Source: Gammaproteobacteria bacterium (GTDB lineage Bacteria > Pseudomonadota > Gammaproteobacteria > Pseudomonadales > Pseudohongiellaceae). From it: a stretch of 64,000 nucleotides of DNA. Position 1 is the first letter of the stretch; each line of letters begins with the position of its first letter. A program made the translations under genes and the position numbers. The stretch is taken from positions 62,001 through 126,000 of the forward strand of contig JAUXNX010000011.1 in the NCBI GenBank assembly GCA_030682575.1. Direction: 5' to 3'. Positions 1-10,371 of this stretch are shown one piece after another. The notes below the pieces were generated by a model. It had not been told where the DNA came from. It made no database searches and saw only the letters and a program-made list of their open reading frames with translations.

Positions 1-2
1 AA

Positions 3-1229
3 AGTAACGGCGCTGAGTTGTATCTGCCATCCATATTTGTTGGCGAGAGCAATGCCAGTGTCATGCTTAACGCAACGGATCTGTCCATGCGCTGGACTGC
101 AGTAGCGGACTCATATCCCGAGATAAGCGCCCGACTGCAGTTGCGGAATCTGAGCGTCGATGTGTTGCCGGTAGTGCTGCGAAAACCTGAAGTGGATGCC
201 ACTGTCGCACTGCTCAATAACTCCCTGGAAATCGATTCACAAATACGGCTGGCTGACCGCCACGTCATGCAACTCAATGCCAGGCACTCACTGACCACAG
301 GAACAGGCGAAGGCGCGCTGAGGATTCCATCGCTGCAGTTCGACGCGAGTCAGCAGAGCCTGTCGCAATTGTTCTTCAGCATGCCATATGAGGCCGACAT
401 CATATCTGGAGCTATTGCTGCCACCGGGGAGTTGCGCTGGCATCTCGATGAGACTGAAGGCTGGTTGGTGGAGGGGCCGCTCAGCATCAGTGCCAACGAG
501 CTCAGTGGTTTCTATCAGGACATAGCATTGCTGAACCTGACAACGACATTCAGTGGCGAACTGGCAGGTATGCAATTCATCAGCGATGACAACCTCCACC
601 TGCGAATTGGAAGCATCGACCCTGGCCTTCCGATTGAAAACATCAGTCTCGATTACAACTTCAACTCCACAACTACAACAATGGAGATTCGCGATGTGCA
701 GGCGACCATGTTCAACGGCACATTGAGCTCGACCGGACTTGCCTACAACTGGACTGCTCCCGAAAACCTCTTCGCCCTGGCACTTGACAACATCGATCTC
801 AGTCGCCTGCTCGCCATGGGGGCCTATGAAGGTATAAACGCAACCGGGCTGATCAGCGGAGCAATGCCCATTCGCATCGCGGGCAGCAATATCTCAGTGC
901 GCGGTGGGACACTGCAGGTGGAGCCGCCCGGAGGCAGTATCAGCTATCGCTCGGCCGTGGCGGGCGTCAGTGGCAACGCTGCGCTTGATCTGGTTAATCA
1001 AGCTCTCAGCAATTATCAGTACGGTCTTCTGGAGGCTGAGGTAGACTATCTGCCCAGCGGTGAATTGATACTGGCAGTGAAACTGGAAGGTTTCAGCCCA
1101 GCGGTGAACCGGGGGCAGCCAATCAATATCAATCTCAATGTCACTGACAACATTCCTGCGCTGCTGGAGAGCTTGCAGGCAAGCCGCAATATTACAGATG
1201 CCCTGCAAAGAGGCCTGGATGAGCGCTGA
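3..1229 (+). CDS. ydbH: YdbH-like AsmA-family intermembrane lipid transport protein, 5' truncated by window edge
   Basis: The frame is open to the first base of the window, so only the C-terminal part (about 409 codons) is present and the true start lies upstream. YdbH belongs to the AsmA-like group (with TamB and YhdP) thought to form a periplasmic bridge carrying phospholipids to the outer membrane. The visible protein is rich in alternating hydrophobic and polar beta-strand sequence (for example ELILAVKLEGF near the end), as expected of a beta-groove protein. The assignment leans on the next two genes, which are recognisable YnbE and YdbL, giving the ydbH-ynbE-ydbL order known from E. coli. 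The family assignment is good; exact domain limits cannot be judged from a fragment. Confidence 0.8.
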   Translation, partial: SNGAELYLPSIFVGESNASVMLNATDLSMRWTAVADSYPEISARLQLRNLSVDVLPVVLRKPEVDATVALLNNSLEIDSQIRLADRHVMQLNARHSLTTGTGEGALRIPSLQFDASQQSLSQLFFSMPYEADIISGAIAATGELRWHLDETEGWLVEGPLSISANELSGFYQDIALLNLTTTFSGELAGMQFISDDNLHLRIGSIDPGLPIENISLDYNFNSTTTTMEIRDVQATMFNGTLSSTGLAYNWTAPENLFALALDNIDLSRLLAMGAYEGINATGLISGAMPIRIAGSNISVRGGTLQVEPPGGSISYRSAVAGVSGNAALDLVNQALSNYQYGLLEAEVDYLPSGELILAVKLEGFSPAVNRGQPININLNVTDNIPALLESLQASRNITDALQRGLDER

Positions 1230-1350
1230 CCAGGTTTACTTAATAAAGAGCATCAGTTCAGTTCGGATTAAGCTGGCTCTGTTATAGTGGGGCCAGGATT
1301 GAACAAGGGCCTGTCGAGAACGGGTCAACTTTCAACAGACAGAGATCATT

Positions 1351-1542
1351 ATGAATATCAAACCATTCACGCTGACGCTGGCCATACTGACGGGTATCTG
1401 TGCATGTACTCCGACCGTACAGGTGGCCATGCCAAACGAACCCATCACCATCAATTTGAATGTGAGGATCGAGCACGAAATCCGCGTAAGAGTAGAGCGG
1501 GAACTCGACGACATCTTCACCGGCGACAGCGGATTATTCTAA
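1351..1542 (+). CDS. ynbE: YnbE family small outer-membrane lipoprotein
   Basis: A 63-residue protein with a short lipoprotein signal ending in a Cys-Ala-Cys stretch (Cys17/Cys19, the latter the likelier lipidated residue), followed by a strand-rich segment (PITINLNVRIEHEIRVRVE) typical of YnbE. In E. coli YnbE sits in the outer membrane and extends the YdbH beta-groove by strand pairing to complete the intermembrane bridge. It lies 121 bases after ydbH and 13 bases before ydbL, consistent with one operon. Small size makes it easy to miss, but lipobox, length and neighbours agree. Confidence 0.85.
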   Translation: MNIKPFTLTLAILTGICACTPTVQVAMPNEPITINLNVRIEHEIRVRVERELDDIFTGDSGLF

Positions 1543-1555
1543 GGGAGGCACTGAC

Positions 1556-1906
1556 ATGAGTAGCAACAACAAATTGGTAAAGATAATCAGTTGGAGTTTT
1601 CTACTGCTGATGCTGTCAATGGGCAGCGCCTTCGCGGCGACACTGGAAGAAGCCAAGACTGCGGGGCAAATTGGTGAGAAACAGGACGGTTACATTGGCT
1701 TTGTACAGAGCAACGTTCCTGCTGATGTCGTCGCCTTGGTCAATGATGTGAACGCACAGCGAAGACAGCGGTATGAGCAAATCGCGCGCGAAAATGGTAT
1801 TGCTGTCCAGGACGTTGCCAAGCTGGCCTTCACGCGTGCTTTTGAAAACACTCGCTCTGGCCATTTCGTCGAAGGCAGCCCCGGGCAATGGGTTCGAAAA
1901 CCCTGA
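1556..1906 (+). CDS. ydbL: YdbL (DUF1318) periplasmic protein
   Basis: A 116-residue protein with a Sec signal peptide (hydrophobic core about residues 12-25, cleavage likely after AFA) and the DUF1318 pattern: an AKTAGQIGEKQDGYIGFV block, a VNAQRRQRYEQIA helix, and a C-terminal segment ending PGQWVRKP. YdbL is reported to modulate the YdbH-YnbE pair. A GGGAGG-type ribosome site precedes the ATG. The gene is third in ydbH-ynbE-ydbL and runs convergently into rsmI, whose stop lies 14 bases beyond. Confidence 0.9.
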   Translation: MSSNNKLVKIISWSFLLLMLSMGSAFAATLEEAKTAGQIGEKQDGYIGFVQSNVPADVVALVNDVNAQRRQRYEQIARENGIAVQDVAKLAFTRAFENTRSGHFVEGSPGQWVRKP

Positions 1907-1920
1907 AATCTGAACCTGAA

Positions 1921-2775
1921 CTACTCCATCCTGCTCAAGGCGCGCTGATAGAGCAGATTTTTCTTCACTCCTGTAATGCGGGCGGCCATTGCGGCCGCCT
2001 GTTTGGTAGACAACTCTTCCAGAAGGATATCCAGAACTCTCTCCGCATCACCATCCAGTTCCTGCACAGGGTTCTCTTCAGCGCCCTTGACCAACACCAC
2101 GAATTCGCCACGCTGGCGGTTGTCATCCTGCTGCAACCAAGGCAGCAGATTGCCAAGCGTATCGCCGTGAATGCTCTCAAAGGTCTTGGTCAGTTCGCGA
2201 CACAACACCACCTCTCGGTCACTTCCAAACACCGCATGCAAATCCTGCACACAGTCGAGTATGCGATGTGGCGACTCGTAGAAAATAAGCGTTCGCACTT
2301 CCTTCAGAAGGCCTTCAAATTGCTTCAATCTGGCAACGCGTTTCGCAGAAGGAAACCCTTCGAACACAAAGCGGTCACTGGGTAATCCCGCAGCACTCAG
2401 CGCCGTTGTCAGTGCGCACGCTCCGGGAATGGGAATCACTGGAATTCCGGCCTGCCGGGCTCGCACCACCAACCGATAACCAGGATCAGAGATGAGCGGA
2501 GTTCCTGCGTCAGAAATGAGTGCAATCGACAATCCACCGGACAATTTACCAATAAGGTCATCGACACGGGTTTCATCACTGAAATCGTGATAGGAAGTCA
2601 TGCGGGTAGCAACACCAAAATGTTGAAGCAGGCGACCACTGTGCCGGGTGTCCTCCGCAGCGATCAGGTCGACCATCTTCATAATCTCAACTGCCCTGCC
2701 CGTCATATCACCCAAATTGCCAATGGGGGTGGCTACGATATAGAGGGCTGCCTGTTTTTTGACTGGATCGGACAT
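1921..2775 (-). CDS. rsmI: 16S rRNA (cytidine-1402-2'-O)-methyltransferase
   Basis: A 284-residue tetrapyrrole-methylase-fold enzyme. RsmI uses S-adenosylmethionine to methylate the 2'-OH of C1402 in the ribosomal decoding centre. Diagnostic stretches are LYIVATPIGNLGDMT at the N terminus, AAEDTRHSGRLL, ISDAGTPLISDPGYRLV and FYESPHRI. Length is normal for the family. It is divergent from lpoA with a 179-base shared upstream region; the rsmI-lpoA-yraN-diaA-dolP neighbourhood is the usual gammaproteobacterial one. An AGGAG lies about 11 bases before the ATG. Confidence 0.97.
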   Translation of the reverse strand: MSDPVKKQAALYIVATPIGNLGDMTGRAVEIMKMVDLIAAEDTRHSGRLLQHFGVATRMTSYHDFSDETRVDDLIGKLSGGLSIALISDAGTPLISDPGYRLVVRARQAGIPVIPIPGACALTTALSAAGLPSDRFVFEGFPSAKRVARLKQFEGLLKEVRTLIFYESPHRILDCVQDLHAVFGSDREVVLCRELTKTFESIHGDTLGNLLPWLQQDDNRQRGEFVVLVKGAEENPVQELDGDAERVLDILLEELSTKQAAAMAARITGVKKNLLYQRALSRME

Positions 2776-2954
2776 GGCAGGTACAGCTCCTGATGAGACG
2801 AGTCAGTAAGTAGGTGAGAAAGTCAGCAGTATACACAGCCATACAGCATGACGCATGCAGGTATACGAACCACGGCAGGTTGCTCGCACACACCAACTGT
2901 AATAAGCTTCTCGGCCCGGTCAGTCACTAGACGCAACCAGCCAGACCAGCACTC

Positions 2955-4814
2955 ATGCGCATCACAAATCCCCCTCCAGAGAAGTTCAAATCGAAATTCC
3001 AGGCGTCTATGGCCCTGCTCGCATTGTCTTTGCTGATGTCCTGTGCAGGCACAACAGTATCGCAGCCCCCTGCCACACCTGTTGACGAACCGGAAATCAC
3101 TACACAGACATCCGCTATCGAATCGCTGCTGCAGACGGCACGCAACAGTCGCTCGCCGACGGCTGAGGTACTCCTGATGGATGCCGTAGACCTTATGCTG
3201 GAGGCAGGCTCTCTTGACGATGCCCAAGTGGTCCTGGCTGAAATACAGAACACTCAGAATTTACCGCAGGCATTGCAAGTCCGATACGCACTGGCTCAGG
3301 CATCCCTCGCATTGTCCAGAGAGGAAATCGCTCTAGCCCTGCTCGCACTTGAGAATCCAGTGGTAAGCAATGTTGCTGCCCTGGACCCGATTCTGCAGAT
3401 GGGTGTCAGGCAACTGCGTTCAGAGAGCTACTTCCGCTCCGGAGAACATATAACGGCAGTGCGAGAAAGAATTCAACTGGCGCCTTTACTTGGCCGGGAA
3501 GCGCTCGCTGCCAACAATAATGCCATCTGGGAGATACTCTCGAGCGCCCCTGCATCTACATTAAGTAACGTCAATGTGGATTCATATGAATTGCGTGGCT
3601 GGCTGGAGCTGATGCGACTCGTCAACACCAATCAGCATCACATTCAGTCGCAGATGAGTGCAATTGACCAATGGCGCAACACTTGGACACAACACAGCGC
3701 CTCGGGGCAGTTACCCGAAGCATTGAGCCTCATCTATGACATCTGGGAGCAGCGCCCCAGAGAAATAGCTCTCGTGCTGCCTATGCAGGAACCACTTGGA
3801 AGAGCCATCAGTGAGGGGTTTCTCAGCGCTTATTATGATGCGATTGCACAGGGGCATGATGTGCCCGCAGTCCGCATCTACGACACCAGTTTTCGTGCGG
3901 ACGTCCTTACTTCATATGATCAGGCTGTAGAGGACGGCGTGGACATGATCATCGGACCAGTACTCAAGGACGCAGTCCGAAGAATGCAACAATCCAGTCG
4001 CCCGATGCCAGTACCAACCTTGGCGCTGAATTACGGTGACCCAGGCAGCATGACACCAGAGGGGCTCTACCAATTCGGCCTCGCACCTGAAGATGAAATC
4101 ATGCAGGCTGCAGACACAGCATGGGCAGCCGGTCATCGCAATGCGGCTGTTCTGACTCCAACAGGTGAAGACTATCAGCGAATTCAGGATACTTTCGTGA
4201 ACTACTGGACAGAGTTGGGAGGGCGCATTGTGTCCATTGACTCCTTTGCCGACTCAGGAAACTACTCACCAGTCATCGAACGCATATTCAGTATTGATGC
4301 CAGCAAGACCCGCGCAGCACAGATCCGCAATCTGGTGCCCAGAGAGAGTGTGCAATTCACCCCGCGCCGACGCCAGGATGTAGACTTCATCTTCCTTCTG
4401 GCCAATCCTGCAGAGGGACGCCAGATCAATCCCACGCTGGAGTTGCATTTCGCGGGCGATGTCCCCGTCTATGCCATGCCCTCGATCTATGATGGTGGCT
4501 CCAGTGCTGTGACCAATCGCGACCTGAATGGCATTATCTTCTCTGACGCCCCTTGGGTGCTTGAGGACAACGATCCTCTCAAACGCAGTGTCTCCAGTAC
4601 CTGGGCGGCGGCGTCTGGCCCTGTGCAGCGGCTGCGCGCCATGGGTGTTGACAGCTATCGTTTATACCTGCGACTGGAGCAGATGCACCGCTTCCCTTAC
4701 ACACGCATTGTCGGCGCTACCGGTATGCTGAGCATGAAGCCGGACGGGGGTATCCGACGCCAACTAAACAATGCGTTAATCGAGAATGGCGTTGCCAACT
4801 CACTGCCGCGCTGA
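2955..4814 (+). CDS. lpoA: LpoA, outer-membrane lipoprotein activator of PBP1A
   Basis: A 619-residue lipoprotein with signal and lipobox LMSC (Cys30). LpoA spans the periplasm from the outer membrane and stimulates the peptidoglycan synthase PBP1A. The N-terminal half (about residues 45-260) is helical and TPR-like; from about 270 (EIALVLPMQEPLGRAISEGF) it takes the type-I periplasmic-binding fold of the YraM/LppC family, with MIIGPVLKDAVRRMQ and DGGSSAVTNRDLNGIIFSDAPW recognisable. It heads a plus-strand cluster with yraN, diaA and dolP. Confidence 0.93.
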   Translation: MRITNPPPEKFKSKFQASMALLALSLLMSCAGTTVSQPPATPVDEPEITTQTSAIESLLQTARNSRSPTAEVLLMDAVDLMLEAGSLDDAQVVLAEIQNTQNLPQALQVRYALAQASLALSREEIALALLALENPVVSNVAALDPILQMGVRQLRSESYFRSGEHITAVRERIQLAPLLGREALAANNNAIWEILSSAPASTLSNVNVDSYELRGWLELMRLVNTNQHHIQSQMSAIDQWRNTWTQHSASGQLPEALSLIYDIWEQRPREIALVLPMQEPLGRAISEGFLSAYYDAIAQGHDVPAVRIYDTSFRADVLTSYDQAVEDGVDMIIGPVLKDAVRRMQQSSRPMPVPTLALNYGDPGSMTPEGLYQFGLAPEDEIMQAADTAWAAGHRNAAVLTPTGEDYQRIQDTFVNYWTELGGRIVSIDSFADSGNYSPVIERIFSIDASKTRAAQIRNLVPRESVQFTPRRRQDVDFIFLLANPAEGRQINPTLELHFAGDVPVYAMPSIYDGGSSAVTNRDLNGIIFSDAPWVLEDNDPLKRSVSSTWAAASGPVQRLRAMGVDSYRLYLRLEQMHRFPYTRIVGATGMLSMKPDGGIRRQLNNALIENGVANSLPR

Positions 4815-4874
4815 GCCCTGAATAGACAGCTATACTCATTGAGAACTCCCCAGACTCACAACGGACGTGAACTG

Positions 4875-5279
4875 ATGAAACCGCATACAACTTCAATCGC
4901 TGTAGAACCCTCTCGTCGTCGGGCCTTCGGTGAAGTCCAAGAAAAAGCCGCAGCTCAATATCTCATCGCTCAGGGACTGGAACTCATCAGTGCCAACTAC
5001 CAGTGCAAGCTGGGTGAAATCGACCTGATCATGCGTGATACAACCTGCCTGGTCTTTGTCGAGGTTCGTTTCCGCCGCTCGTTGGCCTATGGCACCCCCG
5101 CCGAGAGCGTCGATTACCGCAAGCAACGCAAACTTATGCGTACTGCACAGAGCTACCTCAAGTCGCTGCAACTTACCAACCGCGCTCCATGCCGTTTCGA
5201 TGTACTCGGCATTTCTCCTGGTCAAAAATCCGGGTCTTTTCACTTCGACTGGATACAGAGTGCATTCGAAATGGCTTGA
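4875..5279 (+). CDS. yraN: YraN/UPF0102 family protein, predicted endonuclease-like
   Basis: The UPF0102 signature is complete: GEVQEKAAAQYLIAQGLEL, NYQCKLGEIDLIM, VFVEVRFR and YRKQRKLMRTAQSYL. The GEIDLI...VFVEVR part resembles a PD-(D/E)XK restriction-fold core (Glu-Asp...Glu-x-Arg), but no activity is established for the family. I prefer the ATG at 4875 (134 aa); an in-frame TTG at 4839 would add 12 residues without a better ribosome site. It follows lpoA and precedes diaA, as in most relatives. Confidence 0.93.
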   Translation: MKPHTTSIAVEPSRRRAFGEVQEKAAAQYLIAQGLELISANYQCKLGEIDLIMRDTTCLVFVEVRFRRSLAYGTPAESVDYRKQRKLMRTAQSYLKSLQLTNRAPCRFDVLGISPGQKSGSFHFDWIQSAFEMA

Positions 5280-5397
5280 GAACGCTCGTGAAGCAAATCA
5301 CGCATAACATCTGCTGTTGCCAGCATTCATGTACAGTTGAAGAAATTACAGTAGAATGGCCGCCTATAGATACACCTGAAAGCAAGCTGGCGGATAA

Positions 5398-6572
<1,175 letters not shown>

Positions 6573-6584
6573 ACAGATGTGGCC

Positions 6585-6608
6585 GAGCTGTCCTCAAACG
6601 GACAGCTC
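6585..6608. terminator. shared hairpin between convergent dolP and sspB
   Basis: A perfect 9-bp inverted repeat, GAGCTGTCC at 6585-6593 and GGACAGCTC at 6600-6608, with a 6-base loop. It sits between two convergent genes and overlaps the last codon of sspB. Neither side has a T-run, so it is not a standard intrinsic terminator; it may still block readthrough or protect 3' ends. Confidence 0.4.
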
Positions 6609-7020
6609 ACTTCACTACTCGCAAGGAAGGACGATTACTCACGCTCTTTGCACCACTCCTGCCTGAGGAGGCGGTCGTCGGCGACGGCGGCGGTTCAGGC
6701 TGTGGCTTCTCAGGCTCGAACACCATGCCCTGGCCATTCTCCCGCGCATAAATTCCCATCACAGAGCCGACAGGAACGTAGACTGGAGTTGGAATACCGG
6801 CAAATCGCCCACTGAAATCAATAGCTTCGTCCAGTATCCGCAGGCCATGCACGGCTGATGGAGAAATATTCAAGATAATCTGGCCATCCTTAACGTGCTC
6901 CTGCGGCACCCTGACTCCAGAGCCAAAAGCATTAACAAGGATGTAGGGCGTACAGCCATTCTCGAGAATCCACTCGTAGAGTGCACGCAGAATGTAGGGG
7001 CGACTGGAGGTCATGGTCAT
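6607..7020 (-). CDS. sspB: SspB, ClpXP specificity-enhancing adaptor
   Basis: A 137-residue protein that delivers ssrA-tagged proteins from stalled ribosomes to ClpXP. The folded substrate-binding domain (about residues 5-105) has the family pattern SSRPYILRALYEWILENGCTPYI and GIPTPVYVPVGSVMGIYARENGQGM. A Pro/Ser-rich linker follows, and the C-terminal peptide PSLRVVK is the ClpX-docking XB motif (LRVVK). It lies directly downstream of sspA on the same strand, as usual. Confidence 0.96.
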   Translation of the reverse strand: MTMTSSRPYILRALYEWILENGCTPYILVNAFGSGVRVPQEHVKDGQIILNISPSAVHGLRILDEAIDFSGRFAGIPTPVYVPVGSVMGIYARENGQGMVFEPEKPQPEPPPSPTTASSGRSGAKSVSNRPSLRVVK

Positions 7021-7078
7021 ACTGTATACCGATTAGGGAGAACACCTGCAGCAAGATGAGGCAGGTAGCAGTCTGACG

Positions 7079-7711
7079 TCAGACCATTTCTCTTTCTTGC
7101 TCGGACAGACTGGCGCGCACTGAATCACGAGTGAACAATCTGGCACGGTATTCCAACAAAGGCTGGAGCGCCTTGGCATCAGACAGTTCAATGCCCATTG
7201 CCGGGAGTCGCCAGAGAATTGGAGTCACACAGCAATCGACGATCGTGAATTCATCACTCATGAAATATGGTTTTTCCGAGAAGATCGGCGCGATCGAAGT
7301 CAGGCTCTCCCTGAGCTCCTTGCGCGCTTTGTCCAACTCGGCAGGAGTTCCCTTCCCCGCCATGATGAAGTCAACCAGAGCACACCAGTCTCGCTGGATG
7401 CGATACATCCACAAGCGGCTCTGTGCTCTGGCAACCGGGTAAACTGGAAACAGTGGCGGATGAGGAAAGCGCTCGTCCAGATATTCCATCATGATATTGG
7501 CTTCATAAAGCACCAGATCACGATCAACCAGAGTTGGCAAACTGTTGTATGGGTTCAGGGATGCCAGATCTTCCGGTTTCTTGTCCGGATCGACGTCAAT
7601 AGTCTCAACCGTTACCCCTTTCTCAGCCAGGACGATTCTGACTCGATGGCTGTACTGACTCGCACCATCAGAATAGAACGTCATGGAAGAACGTTTAGCG
7701 ACCACACCCAT
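7079..7711 (-). CDS. sspA: SspA, stringent starvation protein A, RNA-polymerase-associated
   Basis: A 210-residue glutathione-S-transferase-fold protein. The thioredoxin-like N domain runs to about residue 90 ([44 protein letters not shown]) and the helical C domain follows. The surface triad region [15 protein letters not shown], conserved in SspA, is present. SspA binds RNA polymerase and redirects transcription in stationary phase and starvation. Met10 (just before TFYS) is an alternative start. Order petABC-sspA-sspB is typical of beta/gammaproteobacteria. Confidence 0.95.
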   Translation of the reverse strand: MGVVAKRSSMTFYSDGASQYSHRVRIVLAEKGVTVETIDVDPDKKPEDLASLNPYNSLPTLVDRDLVLYEANIMMEYLDERFPHPPLFPVYPVARAQSRLWMYRIQRDWCALVDFIMAGKGTPAELDKARKELRESLTSIAPIFSEKPYFMSDEFTIVDCCVTPILWRLPAMGIELSDAKALQPLLEYRARLFTRDSVRASLSEQEREMV

Positions 7712-7762
7712 ACTCTAAACCTCAATTCTCTGATTTGCTGACTGATTCCAGTTGGATCGGGA

Positions 7763-9772
7763 TCAGTGAATTTTTTTCCAGTATTCGCGATTCAGGAGCG
7801 TCGTGAACACAAACAAGATCGCGAGGAAACCCAGCACGAAGAATCCCATATATTCACGCTTTGCACGAATCGGTTCGCCGATGTAGTACAGGAAGTTCAC
7901 GATATCTGCGACTACTACATCAAACTCTTCAGGTACCATGCTGCCCGTGCCTGCGACATGGGTCGGCTCGCAGTGTTCAGTGTCACCACCAGCACATACC
8001 ACATCACCCTGCAGCTCGTGCAGCACGTTGGGCATACCGACGTTCGGAAACACTACGTTGTTGACGCCATAGGGTCTGGAGTCATCGGCGTAGAAAGTAC
8101 GCAGGTACGTATAGAGCCACTCCGGACTACGCACACGGCCAATGAGCGTCAGATCGGGTGGTGCAGCACCAAACCAGTTCTTGGCGTGCTCGGTGGACAT
8201 GCTGTTGTTCATCAGGTCACCGATCTGATGCTCATTGAAGATCAGATTCTCCATGACCACATCCAGTGGAATGCCCAAGTCATTCGCAGTACGCTCATAA
8301 CGTGCGTATTGCAAAGAGTGGCAAGCTACACAGTAATTCATATAGTACTTATAGCCGGACTGCAGTGATTCCTGATTTCCAACATCCACCGCTACATCGT
8401 CGAGCGGCACTGAGACCTCTGCACCAACTGCTTTGAGGGGCAGAAATACCAGAGCACTCAGCAAAGCCAATGTAATGACCATCTGTTTCCAGGTAATCCA
8501 GCGGCCCGTCACACGCAGTGGCTCAGGGAAGGTCTTCTCCTTCGCTGTATACCACGGCATCGCGAAGAAGAACGCGAAGTAAACCACGGTCATGAGCTGA
8601 GCCAGCAGGGTACGCGCTGGACTTACAGCCATCGTGCCAAGTACGCCGAGAATAATGAAGCTGACAGTGAAAGCCAGCAGTGCGATTCGGCTGCCCCAGC
8701 CCTTGTAACGAATAGATTTAACCGGACTCCGATCAAGCCAAGGCACCACGAACAGAATAGCAATCGCTCCAAACATGACGATCAGGCCCCAGAATTTCGC
8801 ATCAATACCAAACAATGGCACTGTCACAGCACGCAGCATGGAGTAGAACGGCGTGTAGTACCAAACGGGCGGGACGTGTTCGGGGGTCTTGAGTGGGTCT
8901 GCTTCCTGAAAATTGGCGTGCTCAAGGAAGTAACCGCCCATTTCCGGGACGAAGAAAACGATGAAGCAGAATACGAACAGAAAAACAGTTATGCCGACGA
9001 GGTCATGTACAGTGTAGTAGGGATGGAATGGAACGCCGTCCAACGGAATACCATCTGGCCCCTTGTTTTTCTTGATTTCGATACCGTCAGGATTGTTGGA
9101 ACCCACTTCATGCAGCGCCAGAAGGTGGAGAACCACCAGTGCCAATAGGACGATTGGCAGCGCCACAACGTGCAGAGCAAAGAAGCGGTTCAGCGTCGCA
9201 CCAGAAATCAGGTAGTCACCACGCACCCATACCAGTAGATCCTCACCAATAACGGGAATCGCTCCCACCAATGAAACGATCACGTTCGCTCCCCAGTAGG
9301 ACATCTGCCCCCAAGGCAGCACATAACCCAGGAAACCTTCAATTACCAGCACCAGGTAAATAGCCATACCAAAGACCCAGACCAGTTCACGAGGCTTTTT
9401 GTAAGAACCGTACATCAGACCGCGGAACATATGCAGGTAGACGACAACGAAAAATGCTGAGGCCCCTGTTGAGTGCAGATATCGCAGTAACCATCCCCAT
9501 TCCACATCACGCATGATGTATTCAACGGACGCGAAAGCACCTTCTGCGCTGTTTGTGTAGTTCATGGTCAGCCAAACGCCAGTGACGAGTTGCAGCACCA
9601 GAACTACCAGCGAGAGAACACCAAAGAAATACCAGAAGTTGAAATTCTTAGGCGCATAGTACTTGCTCATGTGCCGCTCCCAAGCGGCAACGATGGGCAG
9701 ACGATCGTTGGTCCAGTCTCTCAGTCCTACGAGTGAAGACACAATCCAGCCGCTTTTGTTCGATGTACTCAT
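7763..9772 (-). CDS. petBC: cytochrome bc1 complex: cytochrome b and cytochrome c1 fused in one reading frame
   Basis: One uninterrupted 669-codon frame holds both subunits. Residues 1 to about 425 are a full cytochrome b: haem-ligand histidines H100/H114 and H201/H216, and the Qo-site tetrapeptide PVWY (302-305). A hydrophobic segment (about 431-450) then ends in AVGA before EVSV, a plausible signal-peptidase site after Ala451. Cytochrome c1 follows, with haem-binding CVACH (481-485), the axial Met in NVGMPN (M580) and a C-terminal membrane anchor (about 642-661). The complex oxidises ubiquinol and reduces a c-type cytochrome. The arrangement is like the fbcH polyprotein of Bradyrhizobium, which is cleaved after translation; petB and petC are separate in Pseudomonas. 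Start ATG overlaps the petA stop by one base (TAATG). Confidence 0.95.
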   Translation of the reverse strand: MSTSNKSGWIVSSLVGLRDWTNDRLPIVAAWERHMSKYYAPKNFNFWYFFGVLSLVVLVLQLVTGVWLTMNYTNSAEGAFASVEYIMRDVEWGWLLRYLHSTGASAFFVVVYLHMFRGLMYGSYKKPRELVWVFGMAIYLVLVIEGFLGYVLPWGQMSYWGANVIVSLVGAIPVIGEDLLVWVRGDYLISGATLNRFFALHVVALPIVLLALVVLHLLALHEVGSNNPDGIEIKKNKGPDGIPLDGVPFHPYYTVHDLVGITVFLFVFCFIVFFVPEMGGYFLEHANFQEADPLKTPEHVPPVWYYTPFYSMLRAVTVPLFGIDAKFWGLIVMFGAIAILFVVPWLDRSPVKSIRYKGWGSRIALLAFTVSFIILGVLGTMAVSPARTLLAQLMTVVYFAFFFAMPWYTAKEKTFPEPLRVTGRWITWKQMVITLALLSALVFLPLKAVGAEVSVPLDDVAVDVGNQESLQSGYKYYMNYCVACHSLQYARYERTANDLGIPLDVVMENLIFNEHQIGDLMNNSMSTEHAKNWFGAAPPDLTLIGRVRSPEWLYTYLRTFYADDSRPYGVNNVVFPNVGMPNVLHELQGDVVCAGGDTEHCEPTHVAGTGSMVPEEFDVVVADIVNFLYYIGEPIRAKREYMGFFVLGFLAILFVFTTLLNREYWKKIH

Positions 9773-10371
9773 TATGCGCTCACCCCATCTTCACCAATAA
9801 CCAGGACAGTGTCGGACTCGTAATAGTAGGGCGGTACTTGCATATTGCGTGACGCAGGAGAGCCCGAATATACCCTGCCAGCCAGGTCGAAACGCGATCC
9901 GTGACAAGGGCAGAAGAAACCGCCTTTCCAATCGGCATCAAACGGCTGCGCTTGGAGTGCTACGTGTGGGGTCGGGGAACAGAACAAATGTGGGCACAGG
10001 CCAACCAACACCAGAATTTCAGGCTGGCGTGAGCGGTGTGCATTTACGGCATATGCAGGCTGTTCGGGTTGTACAGAATCGGGGTCCTGCAGGCGATCAT
10101 CCAGTTCAGGAAGAGCAGCCAGCGCTGCCTGAGTGCGTCTCACGACGAATATTGGTCTACCACGCCATGCGGGGATAGGCCCAAGAATGCCGCCCTCTTC
10201 AATCGAGCTGATATCGACCCTGACAGGAGCGCCGGCAGCCCGTGCTTTGGCACTTGGGCTCCACGATCCAACGAAGGGCACTGCAGCACCCACTACTCCA
10301 GCAACCCCTACAACCGAGGTAGACCCCAACAAGAATCGTCTGCGGCCAGAATCAGTACCGTCTTCACTCAC
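9772..10371 (-). CDS. petA: ubiquinol-cytochrome c reductase Rieske iron-sulfur subunit
   Basis: A 199-residue protein with a twin-arginine signal/anchor (GRRRFLLG, hydrophobic about 17-35) and the Rieske cluster motifs CPHLFC (C126, H128, C131) and CPCHGS (C154, C156, H157). C126, H128, C154 and H157 ligate the [2Fe-2S] cluster; C131 and C156 would form the stabilising disulfide. The usual first loop is CTHLGC; here Thr is Pro and Gly is Phe. The start is GTG, chosen because AGGAG sits 8 bases upstream. First gene of the petA-petBC operon. Confidence 0.96.
   Translation of the reverse strand: MSEDGTDSGRRRFLLGSTSVVGVAGVVGAAVPFVGSWSPSAKARAAGAPVRVDISSIEEGGILGPIPAWRGRPIFVVRRTQAALAALPELDDRLQDPDSVQPEQPAYAVNAHRSRQPEILVLVGLCPHLFCSPTPHVALQAQPFDADWKGGFFCPCHGSRFDLAGRVYSGSPASRNMQVPPYYYESDTVLVIGEDGVSA

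Noticed and set aside
1885-1906. GGTTCGAAAACCC resembling a tRNA T-arm
   Set aside because: It is the 3' end of ydbL; no acceptor or anticodon arms fit around it.
9310-9772. sequencing frameshift as the cause of the cytochrome b/c1 fusion
   Set aside because: A frameshift would not join two full subunits through an intact in-frame signal peptide; both halves keep all ligands and no remnant stop/start is visible at the junction.
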